Positions 1-6,961 are shown, numbered from the stretch's first letter. The stretch is DNA of 10,975 bases from Campylobacteraceae bacterium (GCA_022758985.1 JAEMQC010000010.1:1-10975); one strand, 5' to 3'. The notes: generated by a model not told the origin, from the letters alone. Numbers and translations: made by a program.

Positions 1-502
1 GCTCGTTGGCTAGCACGGTAAGGTCGTGCGGACGCCAGTTGAGAAGGCCGCTTTTCCTATATATCAGCCCCTTCTCCCACATATCTATGATAAAACCCTG
101 TTCAAACTTTGTATACTCCGCATCACAAGTAGCAAAATCCCTTTTTACCGAAAAAGAGAGACCTAACCCCTTTAACTCATCCCTCATATAGTCTATATTT
201 TCATACGTCCACTTCTTAGGGTGTACTCCGTGCTTGATGGCCGCATTTTCCGCAGGCAGACCAAACGCATCCCACCCTATCGGGTGGAGGACATTAAAGC
301 CTAGTTTTCGGTAGTGCCTTGCGAATGCGTCACCTATTGTGTAGTTACGCACATGCCCCATATGTATCCGCCCACTAGGATACGGAAACATGGAGAGAAT
401 ATATTTTTTCGGCTTGCTCGTATCGTCCGATGGCTCAAAAGCGTTTGTATCTGCCCACTCTTTTTGCCATTTTTGTTCTATTGTCCTAAAATCGTAGCTC
501 AT
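1..502 (-). CDS. leuS: Leucyl-tRNA synthetase, N-terminal 167 residues (partial)
   Basis: Charges tRNA(Leu) with leucine in the cytoplasm (class I synthetase). Only the first 167 codons are present; the gene runs off the left edge. Seen: the opening MSYDFRTIEQKWQ, the class I ATP-binding signature as HMGH at residues 47-50 within PYPSGRIHMGHVRNY, the GWDAFGLPAENAA block at 76-88, and TVLANE at the window edge. The ATG at 502 lies three bases after the secF stop, with an AAGGG ribosome site inside the secF end, so it is the last visible gene of the yajC-secD-secF-leuS operon. Oddity: residue 157 is Arg (CGT) in NWRPHD, where most LeuS have Cys (NWCP), a residue linked to the zinc-binding insertion. 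One base change from TGT would explain it. The family assignment is certain. Confidence 0.97.
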   Translation of the reverse strand, partial: MSYDFRTIEQKWQKEWADTNAFEPSDDTSKPKKYILSMFPYPSGRIHMGHVRNYTIGDAFARHYRKLGFNVLHPIGWDAFGLPAENAAIKHGVHPKKWTYENIDYMRDELKGLGLSFSVKRDFATCDAEYTKFEQGFIIDMWEKGLIYRKSGLLNWRPHDLTVLANE

Positions 503-505
503 AAA

Positions 506-1489
506 TCAAACTGTCCCTTTTTCAAATTCGGCTCTAATCTTCTCTTTTTCGATTTGGATTTTGAGCTTCTCAGCATCTTTTTCTTTGGCTTTTGCCACAT
601 CGTATCCAAACCAAATCAGAAATGGCGAAGCTTTAAATATTGAGCTATAAGCTCCTATAATCGTACCTATGAGCATCGTAAACGCAAATCCTTTGATGAT
701 TTCGCCGCCGAATAGATAAAGCGTCAAAATAACAAAGAAAAGCGTTAGTACCGTCAAAACGGTTCTTGATAGCGTTCTAGATATCGCTTCGTTAATTATC
801 TGTGCAAAATTATATTTTCCGTTAGCGTCAGGTTTTGCTTCCTTGACATGCTCTCTGATACGGTCAAATATAATAATCGTATCGTTGATAGAGTGACCCA
901 TCAAAGTAAGAAGCGCCGCAAGAACCGTAAGGTCGAAATCAACTCCTACAACAGCGACGGCTCCGGCAGTAATGGCGACATCGTGCACGACGCCAAGAAG
1001 CGCCGCAAGACCAAATCTCCACTCAAACCTAAACGCAAGGTAAAACAAAATTCCAAGAGAGGAGATGAGCATCGCCATCATACCTTTTTGACGCAGCTCA
1101 TCCCCGACTTTAGGACCTATGATCTCTACCCTTCTTACCTCAAATTTTCCGGTGGAGGCCAGCAGCTTAGATATAGCGTCTCCGGTGTCTTTCGTTATAC
1201 TCTGGTTTGTAGTCTGAAAACGGATAAGTATCTCGTTTTCTTTCCCAAACTCCTGAATTTCAGCGTTTTTAAAGTCGCTTGTCTTTAAAAGCTCTCTTAT
1301 TTTTTCGGCATTCGGTTTTGCGTCGTATTTTAGTTGCACCACCGTACCGCCGGCAAAATCTACACCCAGCTTGAAGCCGTGTACGCTCATAAAATAGATA
1401 CAAAACGCCATCACGACGGCGGAAATGGAAAAAATAATCTTATTTTTCCCCATAAAATCGTATGTTTTGGTGTTATTAAACAGTTCCAT
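506..1489 (-). CDS. secF: Protein translocase subunit SecF
   Basis: Inner-membrane subunit that works with SecD to use the proton gradient to finish protein export through SecYEG. The 327 residues fit the family. Seen: a first membrane helix at about 16-36, the periplasmic entry LGVDFAGGT at 41-49, a soluble domain at about 50-130, then five more hydrophobic segments between about 137 and 288. The family signature SINDTIIIFDRIREH at 200-214 is intact. The C-terminus (about 297-327) is a charged Lys/Glu-rich cytoplasmic tail. The ATG shares its A with the secD stop (TAATG), so translation is probably coupled; a GAGGCGG ribosome site lies just upstream within secD. The long plus-strand reading frame inside it (848-1288) is a shadow. 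Confidence 0.98.
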   Translation of the reverse strand: MELFNNTKTYDFMGKNKIIFSISAVVMAFCIYFMSVHGFKLGVDFAGGTVVQLKYDAKPNAEKIRELLKTSDFKNAEIQEFGKENEILIRFQTTNQSITKDTGDAISKLLASTGKFEVRRVEIIGPKVGDELRQKGMMAMLISSLGILFYLAFRFEWRFGLAALLGVVHDVAITAGAVAVVGVDFDLTVLAALLTLMGHSINDTIIIFDRIREHVKEAKPDANGKYNFAQIINEAISRTLSRTVLTVLTLFFVILTLYLFGGEIIKGFAFTMLIGTIIGAYSSIFKASPFLIWFGYDVAKAKEKDAEKLKIQIEKEKIRAEFEKGTV

Positions 1490-3075
1490 TATTTACCGCC
1501 TCTTAGGTAGCTGTTTGGCATACCAAACCAAAAGCGTATATTCCTGCTTTTCTCTATTTTTGATAAAAATGCGTCAAATAGCCCGTGCGTGCCGACTATA
1601 GCAGTCAACATCGAAATAAGTACGCCAACAGCCATAACGACCGCAAATCCCTTAATCGGCCCCGTGCCATACACGTACATAGCTACTGCGGCTATAACCG
1701 CCGTCACATTCGAGTCTACGATGGCGCTCATAGCGTTATTATAACCCTCTTCAATGGCCTTTTTAATGGGCGCCCCTTCTCTTAGAAGCTCTCTGATACG
1801 CTCGTTTATGATAACGTTCGCATCCACAGACATACCGATAGTAAGCACGAGCCCCGCCATACCCGGAAGCGTAAGGGTTGCGCCAAACATCGCCATGACC
1901 GCAATAATAAGGGCGATATTGGAAACAAGGGCGATATTAGCAAACATTCCGGCTACGCCGTAATAAGCGACCATAAATCCAAATACCAATATACCGCCGG
2001 TAATAAACGCCATAAGGCTCGCATGGATACTGTCCGCACCCAGGGACGGGCCGACGCTTCTTTTTTCAAGTAGCACGACGCTAGCGGGAAGCGCCCCGGA
2101 TCTTAGCGCTATAGCAAGGTCTCTCGCCTCTTCCGGCGTAAAATGTCCCGTTATCTGCCCGCTTCCGCCGCCTATCCTCTCTTTTATAGAAGGGGCCGAG
2201 TAGACTTTGCCGTCAAGCACGATAGCCAGCCTTTTGCCGACGCTTTTTTGCGTAAAGTCGCCGAATATCGAGGCTCCTTGCGAATTTAGCTTAAACTCTA
2301 TAGCAGGCTGTCCATTGCTGTCGTATCCCACTTTCGCATCAGTTAGCATAGAGCCGTCAAGAACCGGTATATCTTTTACCACATAAGAGATTTGAGGGTT
2401 TTTATAATCAGGCAACACGCGCACCCCGGTCTCTTTGCGCTCCAAATCGCTCATTGCGTACGCATCAGTACGCCCTTCAGCGACCTCCATCAGCTCCAAC
2501 TTCGCAGTCTTGGCGATAAGCTCTCTGGCCCTTTGCTCTTCGGCTTGGCTTTTTACGCCCGGAAGCTCGACTATGATGTTGTCTAGACCCGATTTTGTGA
2601 CGCTAGGTTCCGCAAGGCCAAAAAGGTCAAGCCTGTTTCGAATAGTCTCCACCGCTTGATTGACGGCAAACTCTTTAACGAGCTTAATCTCCTCGGGCGT
2701 GAGTGAAACCGTCACCACATCGCCATTTTGTGAAATCAAGATACCGTTTTCTTTAGTAAAATAGTCGTTTATTTTTGATTTTGACTCTTTATCTATAAGA
2801 GTAAAACTAAACTTCGAATTTTCTATTTTCAAAGAATCTATCAGAATGTCGTTTTTTTCTGCATAGTATTTAAAGCCTAGAGCAGTAGCCTTTACTTTGG
2901 CCTCTACCGCCTCGTCCGTTTTTACGCCAAGAGCCGTATATAGGCCTCCTTGAAGGTCGAGGCCGAGCTTTACTTTTGCGAAGAAGTCGGCGCCGGTCAG
3001 GGAAGGGATGCACATAAGCGCCCCGATAAAAGTAGTGACTGCGAAAATCCACAGTCTAGGATTTGGTTTTTTCAT
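1489..3075 (-). CDS. secD: Protein translocase subunit SecD
   Basis: Partner of SecF; its large periplasmic domain binds emerging substrate and pulls it out using the proton gradient. Seen in 528 residues: a first membrane helix at about 8-26, LGLDLQGG at 37-44, the periplasmic P1 domain with AVETIRNRLDLFGLAEP at 141-157, the GPSLGADSI block at 342-350, then five hydrophobic segments in about 350-500 containing GMSVDANVIINERIREL (414-430), the SecD signature. Length is normal for Campylobacterota and shorter than the E. coli protein (about 615). The start ATG overlaps the yajC stop by one base (TAATG) and the stop overlaps the secF start in the same way, so yajC, secD and secF form a translationally coupled cluster. 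Confidence 0.98.
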   Translation of the reverse strand: MKKPNPRLWIFAVTTFIGALMCIPSLTGADFFAKVKLGLDLQGGLYTALGVKTDEAVEAKVKATALGFKYYAEKNDILIDSLKIENSKFSFTLIDKESKSKINDYFTKENGILISQNGDVVTVSLTPEEIKLVKEFAVNQAVETIRNRLDLFGLAEPSVTKSGLDNIIVELPGVKSQAEEQRARELIAKTAKLELMEVAEGRTDAYAMSDLERKETGVRVLPDYKNPQISYVVKDIPVLDGSMLTDAKVGYDSNGQPAIEFKLNSQGASIFGDFTQKSVGKRLAIVLDGKVYSAPSIKERIGGGSGQITGHFTPEEARDLAIALRSGALPASVVLLEKRSVGPSLGADSIHASLMAFITGGILVFGFMVAYYGVAGMFANIALVSNIALIIAVMAMFGATLTLPGMAGLVLTIGMSVDANVIINERIRELLREGAPIKKAIEEGYNNAMSAIVDSNVTAVIAAVAMYVYGTGPIKGFAVVMAVGVLISMLTAIVGTHGLFDAFLSKIEKSRNIRFWFGMPNSYLRGGK

Positions 3076-3350
3076 TATGCAGCAGTTGTGTCTTCTATTT
3101 TTCTGGCTACGAAATCTTTCGATAGTTTGACCGTAGCGCCTTCGTCATTTATTTTGACTTTGATAAAATCAGCTTCACTCTTAACAACTTCCGCGTGTAT
3201 TCCGCCGGCAGTAATTATCTTGTCGCCTTTTTGTAGTGCCTCGACCATCTCTTTGTGTTTTTTTGCTTGGACTTGCTGAGGTCTGATGACAAGGAAATAT
3301 ATGATTCCAAATAAAACAACTAAAGGCAGAATTTGAACGATAGCTTCCAT
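3075..3350 (-). CDS. yajC: Preprotein translocase accessory subunit YajC
   Basis: Small inner-membrane protein that associates with SecDF; it is not essential in E. coli. The 91 residues contain one membrane helix at about 4-22 followed by the typical IRPQQVQAKKHKEM stretch and a small basic/acidic cytoplasmic domain with GDKIITAGGIHAEVV at about 42-56, all diagnostic of the family. The ATG at 3350 has an AAAGG ribosome site 8 bases upstream. It is the first gene of the yajC-secD-secF-leuS operon and lies head to head with lnt, with only 12 bases between the two start codons. A perfect TATAAT about 58 bases upstream, inside the lnt coding region, is the likely promoter. Confidence 0.97.
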   Translation of the reverse strand: MEAIVQILPLVVLFGIIYFLVIRPQQVQAKKHKEMVEALQKGDKIITAGGIHAEVVKSEADFIKVKINDEGATVKLSKDFVARKIEDTTAA

Positions 3351-3362
3351 GGGTTTTTACCT

Positions 3363-4604
3363 TTGAAAAAAAATTTAGTGAGTTGGTTTGATTTTAACAA
3401 AAGCCTCATTATAAAAGGCTTTTTGGCCGCTTTGATACTATTTTCGCCGATTGTTTTTACAGCTCTGGGCGCTCATTCAAAGCTATTTTTTACGCTTCTT
3501 GCGCCGCTCTGCCTTGTTTGGTTTTTTTGGCTAAACAAAAAGGAGCTTTTCTGGTTTGGTTCTTTTAGTGGACTTCTATGGTTTTACTGGATAGCTTTCT
3601 CGCTTTACTACTACGATATGATATGGCTTGCTCCGCTCTTTTTTACCGTAGCTTTTTTTTATTACGGCGGGCTATTTTGGCTAATAGGTTTTTTATCCGA
3701 GAGGTTTTTTTGGCTTAGGATTTTAATTGTCTGCTTCGCATTTGACTATCTGGCGCCGCTCGGATTTGACTGGATGAGACCGGAAATGCTTTATAGCCAA
3801 AGCTATTTCGGTGCTTCAAAACTAGAATTTCTAGCTATTTTGACCGGTATCGCTATAGTAGTAAAGACAAAAAAAATCATTAAAATAGCCGGAATTTTAT
3901 TTTTTGCCGCCGCGCTATCTCCGGCATCTACGGCCGACAAGCAGATACCTGAGCTCAAAATAGAGCTTGTTCAGACCAGCATAGGGCAAGAGCAAAAATG
4001 GGACGAGAGGTTTAAAAGAAAAATAACTGAGGATAATATCGCAAAAATAGACTCGGCTATAGGCGACGGATATGACGTAGTCGTGCTGCCCGAGACGGCC
4101 TTCCCGTACTTTTTGAACAAAGCCGATGAAATAGTAGAACTACTTAAAGAGAAAAGCTACGAAATTACGATAGTAACAGGGGCGCTAAAGTTAGAGGCAA
4201 ACTCCGTGTATAACTCTACATATGTGTTTCAAAACGGCCAGATGAGGATATTTGACAAAGTCGTAGCCGTACCGTTTGGCGAGGTAAACCCGTTGCCGGA
4301 ATTTATGTCAAAAATAGTCAATAACCTCTTTTTTAACGGCGCCGAAGACTATAAAACCGCACAAAAACCTAGCGATTTCGACATAAAAGGGGTACGTTTC
4401 AGGAACGCAATATGCTATGAAGCTACAAATGCAAAAATTTACGAAGATAGACCAAAATATATAATCGCAATGTCCAATAACGCATGGTTTTTGCCATCAT
4501 TTGAGCCGACTATCCAAAAGATGCTAATGAAGCATATGTCCGTTAAATATGGAGCCGTTATTTACCACTCGGCAAACAAAAGTAGCAGCTTTATCATTAT
4601 TTAA
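3363..4604 (+). CDS. lnt: Apolipoprotein N-acyltransferase, short C-terminus
   Basis: Adds the third acyl chain to the N-terminal Cys of lipoproteins in the inner membrane. Seen with a TTG start at 3363 (413 residues): about six hydrophobic segments between residues 15 and 186, then a nitrilase-like (CN hydrolase) domain. The expected catalytic triad is present: E244 in LPETAFP, K299 in FDKVVAVPFGE, and C351 in NAICYE; E307 in VPFGE is also conserved. The protein stops right after YHSANKSSSF at 401-410, so the C-terminal membrane helix of the 512-residue E. coli enzyme is absent. Start choice is uncertain: a TTG at 3333 would overlap yajC, the TTG at 3363 gives MKKNLVSW, and a GTG at 3378 is possible; none has a strong ribosome site. 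A weak TATGAT at 3300-3305, inside yajC, could be its promoter. Confidence 0.93.
   Translation: MKKNLVSWFDFNKSLIIKGFLAALILFSPIVFTALGAHSKLFFTLLAPLCLVWFFWLNKKELFWFGSFSGLLWFYWIAFSLYYYDMIWLAPLFFTVAFFYYGGLFWLIGFLSERFFWLRILIVCFAFDYLAPLGFDWMRPEMLYSQSYFGASKLEFLAILTGIAIVVKTKKIIKIAGILFFAAALSPASTADKQIPELKIELVQTSIGQEQKWDERFKRKITEDNIAKIDSAIGDGYDVVVLPETAFPYFLNKADEIVELLKEKSYEITIVTGALKLEANSVYNSTYVFQNGQMRIFDKVVAVPFGEVNPLPEFMSKIVNNLFFNGAEDYKTAQKPSDFDIKGVRFRNAICYEATNAKIYEDRPKYIIAMSNNAWFLPSFEPTIQKMLMKHMSVKYGAVIYHSANKSSSFIII
3408..3413 (-). promoter_or_regulatory. Probable -10 box for the yajC-secD-secF-leuS operon
   Basis: On the minus strand this reads TATAAT, a perfect match to the housekeeping -10 consensus, preceded by TTT. 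No good -35 hexamer is seen at the usual distance, which is normal for Campylobacterota sigma-70 promoters. Transcription would begin near 3400 and give a leader of about 50 bases before yajC. The site lies within the first 17 codons of lnt on the other strand. Confidence 0.5.
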
Positions 4605-4622
4605 GAACATTTTTATCTGTTT

Positions 4623-4628
4623 TATAGT
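4623..4628 (+). promoter_or_regulatory. Possible -10 box for the PAS-MCP-fliL-acpS unit
   Basis: TATAGT lies in the 67-base AT-rich gap between lnt and the PAS gene, one mismatch from TATAAT, with no clear -35. An alternative reading is a flagellar sigma-28-like site, with TATAGTTT as -35 and the downstream CGAAAT (4642-4647) as a poor -10. Neither is strong. No terminator hairpin for lnt is seen in this gap, so readthrough from lnt is also possible. Confidence 0.3.
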
Positions 4629-4671
4629 TTCATTTACACTACGAAATAAAAAACTACTTGAGGACAATTAA

Positions 4672-5055
4672 ATGGAGAGGGAGTATACGCTGACAGAGGA
4701 TGCGTTCCTGGTTTCTGAAACCGACGAAAAAGGGATAATAACCTTTGCAAACAATGACTTTTGCGAAATAGCGGGATACAAAAGAGAGGAGCTACTTGGC
4801 AAACCTCACAATATTGTAAGACATCCAGATATGCCAAAAGCTGCTTTTAGAGACCTTTGGCAAACGGTGCAAGCTGGTAAGGTGTGGACCGGTTTTGTTA
4901 AAAATGCGGTCAAAGGCGGTGGATACTACTGGGTATATGCGACCGTATATCCAATGATAAGCTGCGGCTCAAAAAGAGGGTATATGTCTTGCAGGAGAAT
5001 GGCAACCAGAGACGAAATCAAAAAAGCCGAAGAGCTTTATAAAACTATGAGATAA
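4672..5055 (+). CDS. Aer/CetB-like single PAS-domain redox sensor
   Basis: A 127-residue cytoplasmic protein that is one PAS domain with no membrane segment. It closely resembles the N-terminal FAD-binding PAS domain of the E. coli aerotaxis receptor Aer and the Campylobacter CetB protein. The PAS core runs from about 8 to 112. The Aer-type motif NIVRHPDMPKAAFRDLW is at 47-63. By ungapped comparison from memory (offset of 7), Aer residues N34, R57, H58, D60, F66, W70 and N85 correspond to N27, R50, H51, D53, F59, W63 and N78, all present, so FAD binding is inferred. A GAGGA ribosome site lies 7 bases before the ATG. Ten bases separate its stop from the ATG of the MCP gene that follows, which lacks a sensor domain; the pair probably senses cell energy or redox state for chemotaxis. 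Confidence 0.92.
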   Translation: MEREYTLTEDAFLVSETDEKGIITFANNDFCEIAGYKREELLGKPHNIVRHPDMPKAAFRDLWQTVQAGKVWTGFVKNAVKGGGYYWVYATVYPMISCGSKRGYMSCRRMATRDEIKKAEELYKTMR

Positions 5056-5060
5056 GGCGG
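5054..5060 (+). promoter_or_regulatory. Ribosome binding site fixing the MCP start
   Basis: AAGGCGG overlaps the stop codon of the PAS gene and lies 5 bases before the ATG at 5066. The in-frame GTG at 5060 overlaps the site itself and so is an unlikely start. The overlap with the PAS stop suggests translational coupling. Confidence 0.6.
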
Positions 5061-5065
5061 TGTAT

Positions 5066-6064
5066 ATGTTTTTTGGAAATTCAAAACTTGACAAACTAGA
5101 AGAGTTTTTAGAGCAGTTAACGGAACTAATAAACGGCAAGAGAAATGTCCTCACATTACCGGAAGTTGAGGGAAGCGACAAGGTATCGGAGCTTCTTAGA
5201 AAACTGGAAAAAGCGGCCCAGCTATACATCAATAAAACTCAGCAAGATATGAAAGTTACCGGCGAGATGGTGCTTCTAGCTTCAAAGGTCGCAAGCGGAT
5301 ACTATGACTGTAGGGCAGGCTCCACGTCTGATACCCCTCAAATAAAAGTGCTAGCAAAAACAATTAATGAAATGCTAGATAGCATTGAAGATAGCCTTCA
5401 AAAATCAAATAAAACGCTAAAAGAGTATAGTTTTAAAAACTATAATGCCAAAATAGACACAAGCAAACTCGGCGGACAGATGAAAGAGATGCTAGAAGGG
5501 GTGAACTCTCTAGGTGATGCACTGCAAGAGGCTGACAAACAAAATAAAGAGTCTGCAAAAATACTAGAGCAAAAAGCGACTGAGCTGAGCGCTGCGATAG
5601 AGACATTAAAGCAGACCACCTTTAAAGAGCTCAGTCACATAGTAGAGAGCACTAGCAGTAGAATAATGGATGCCTCCCACAAACAAAACGAGCTAGCAGA
5701 CAACCTAGCAAGACTAAGTTCTGATGCTGAACAGGTAAAAGGAATCCTAACCGTAATTAGCGATATAGCGGATCAGACAAACCTGTTAGCGCTAAACGCT
5801 GCGATAGAGGCTGCCAGAGCAGGCGAACACGGGCGTGGATTTGCGGTTGTTGCCGATGAAGTAAGAAAGCTTGCAGAGAGGACTCAGAAAAGCTTAACAG
5901 AAATTAATGCTACAATAAGCGTAGTCGTACAGGCGATAGGAGATAACTCTGATGCGTTGAACAATAACGCAAAAGAGATGAACCAACTCACCGACGAGTT
6001 AGCTAGGGTCGATCAAAAGATGGAAGAAGTCCTAGGTGTTATGAATGGGCTTACTAGCAGGTAA
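5066..6064 (+). CDS. Soluble methyl-accepting chemotaxis protein (signalling partner of the PAS protein)
   Basis: A 332-residue chemoreceptor signalling protein with no membrane segment and no recognisable ligand-binding domain. The C-terminal hairpin is clear: IADQTNLLALNAAIEAARAG at 234-253 followed by GRGFAVVADEVRKLAERTQKS at 256-276, the invariant tip that contacts CheA and CheW. About 84 residues (12 heptads) follow E248, so by my count it is a short receptor, near the 24-heptad class. Residues about 63-110 and 118-152 look like two HAMP-like stretches (LASKVASGYYDCRAG; YSFKNYNAKIDTSKLGGQM). No CheR/CheB-docking pentapeptide is seen at the C-terminus, which ends GLTSR. It lies directly downstream of the Aer-like PAS gene, which suggests a two-polypeptide Aer. 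Unlike Campylobacter CetA it has no membrane anchor. fliL follows after 17 bases. Confidence 0.93.
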   Translation: MFFGNSKLDKLEEFLEQLTELINGKRNVLTLPEVEGSDKVSELLRKLEKAAQLYINKTQQDMKVTGEMVLLASKVASGYYDCRAGSTSDTPQIKVLAKTINEMLDSIEDSLQKSNKTLKEYSFKNYNAKIDTSKLGGQMKEMLEGVNSLGDALQEADKQNKESAKILEQKATELSAAIETLKQTTFKELSHIVESTSSRIMDASHKQNELADNLARLSSDAEQVKGILTVISDIADQTNLLALNAAIEAARAGEHGRGFAVVADEVRKLAERTQKSLTEINATISVVVQAIGDNSDALNNNAKEMNQLTDELARVDQKMEEVLGVMNGLTSR

Positions 6065-6081
6065 CTTTTTTAGGGGTATAG

Positions 6082-6600
6082 ATGGCTGAAGAGAAAGAAA
6101 AAGCAGAAGATGCGGAGCAGCCCAAAAAAGGCAAAACCGTAATTATCATAGTGGCGGTCGTGCTTGTTTTGCTAGTCGTCGTAGGTGGTGCGTTGGCTTT
6201 TTTGATGCTCAAGGGCGGTGAAGAGGAGGGCGGTGAGAAGGCACATGCCACAAAAGCGGCCGATAAGAAAAAGGGCGGACACGGTGACGACCTCGTAGCC
6301 GGTCCGATGTTTGCAGTAGACAACATAATAGTAAACCTAGTTAGTGAAGGCGGCGCAAGATATGCAAAATTCTCGGTCGCACTCGAACTGGATGCGCAGG
6401 AACTGTCTCCGGAGATGCTAGCCAAAAAAGCGATAGTAACCGACATCATAATATCCGTAGTATCCTCCAAAACGGCGGAAGAGCTCATGAATGTCAAGGG
6501 CAAAGAGGGCGTTAAAAACGAGATTATGGAAAAAGTCAACGAACGTCTAAAAGACGGTCGCGTCAAAAACGTATATTTCACAAACTTCGTAGTTCAATAG
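6082..6600 (+). CDS. fliL: Flagellar basal body-associated protein FliL
   Basis: Single-pass inner-membrane protein that sits around the flagellar stator units and supports motor function. In 172 residues: a charged cytoplasmic start (1-18), one membrane helix at about 19-42, a low-complexity Gly/Glu/Lys/Ala linker (45-70), and the periplasmic FliL domain from FAVDNIIVNL (77-86) to the family ending VYFTNFVVQ (164-172). An AGGGG ribosome site lies 7 bases before the ATG. It follows the MCP gene by 17 bases, and its stop is one base before the acpS start, so the three are probably co-transcribed. A 175-codon minus-strand frame lies opposite and is a shadow. Confidence 0.95.
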   Translation: MAEEKEKAEDAEQPKKGKTVIIIVAVVLVLLVVVGGALAFLMLKGGEEEGGEKAHATKAADKKKGGHGDDLVAGPMFAVDNIIVNLVSEGGARYAKFSVALELDAQELSPEMLAKKAIVTDIIISVVSSKTAEELMNVKGKEGVKNEIMEKVNERLKDGRVKNVYFTNFVVQ

Positions 6601-6601
6601 A

Positions 6602-6961
6602 TTGATAGGCATAGACTTAGTCAAAGTAGAGAGAATAAAAAGAGCCGCCGATAGACACGGCGAACTCTTTTTGAAAAAGTTTTTAAATCAATCCGAAATA
6701 GAGAGCTCAAAATCCATTTCAAGCATAGCCGCAAAATGGGCCGCAAAAGAGGCGGTCTCAAAAGCGCTCGGATGTGGAATATCTTCAAGCCTCGGATTTC
6801 ATGACATATCGATAGAAAAAAATAGCGGCGGAGCGCCATATGCGCTGCTTAGCGAAAGGTCGGCGGCGATATTTGGCGTCAAGCATATACACCTCTCCAT
6901 CACACACGACGGAGAGTATGCGGTCGCTGCGGCTTTTATTTACCCGCCTCCGACAAACTGA
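6602..6961 (+). CDS. acpS: Holo-[acyl-carrier-protein] synthase
   Basis: Transfers 4'-phosphopantetheine from coenzyme A to acyl carrier protein, a step needed for fatty acid synthesis. The 119 residues fit the family. Seen: the start MIGIDLVKVERI with the Mg-binding Asp as D5, WAAKEAVSKALGCGI at 46-60 with the catalytic/metal Glu as E50, and HLSITHDGEYAVAAAF at 97-112. The start must be TTG at 6602, because no ATG or GTG lies upstream in frame before a stop and the protein begins exactly where AcpS should. It is one base after the fliL stop with no strong ribosome site of its own, so coupling to fliL is likely. Its last 22 bases overlap the end of thiS on the other strand. Confidence 0.95.
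   Translation: MIGIDLVKVERIKRAADRHGELFLKKFLNQSEIESSKSISSIAAKWAAKEAVSKALGCGISSSLGFHDISIEKNSGGAPYALLSERSAAIFGVKHIHLSITHDGEYAVAAAFIYPPPTN

Noticed and set aside
848..1288. 146-codon plus-strand reading frame opposite secF
   Set aside because: Shadow of secF; very Lys/Arg-rich, with no ribosome site.
4625..4656. TAGTTT/AAACTA inverted repeat in the gap between lnt and the PAS gene, considered as an operator
   Set aside because: Only 6 AT-rich base pairs separated by 20 bases; easily due to chance.
4605..4671. Sigma-28 or sigma-54 flagellar promoter before the PAS gene
   Set aside because: The sigma-28 match is poor in both boxes and no GG-N10-GC element is present, so it is mentioned only as an alternative to the weak TATAGT.
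5060..5065. Upstream GTG start for the MCP gene
   Set aside because: It overlaps its own ribosome site; the ATG two codons later has correct spacing.
6054..6581. 175-codon minus-strand reading frame opposite fliL
   Set aside because: It is antisense to a clear fliL, is Ser/Thr/Pro-rich low complexity and has no recognisable domain; it mirrors the Gly/Glu/Lys composition of FliL.
6893..6916. Inverted repeat CTCTCC/GGAGAG with a 12-base loop near the thiS and acpS ends, considered as a terminator
   Set aside because: No T-run follows on either strand, the loop is large, and the bases encode the conserved AcpS motif ITHDGEY.
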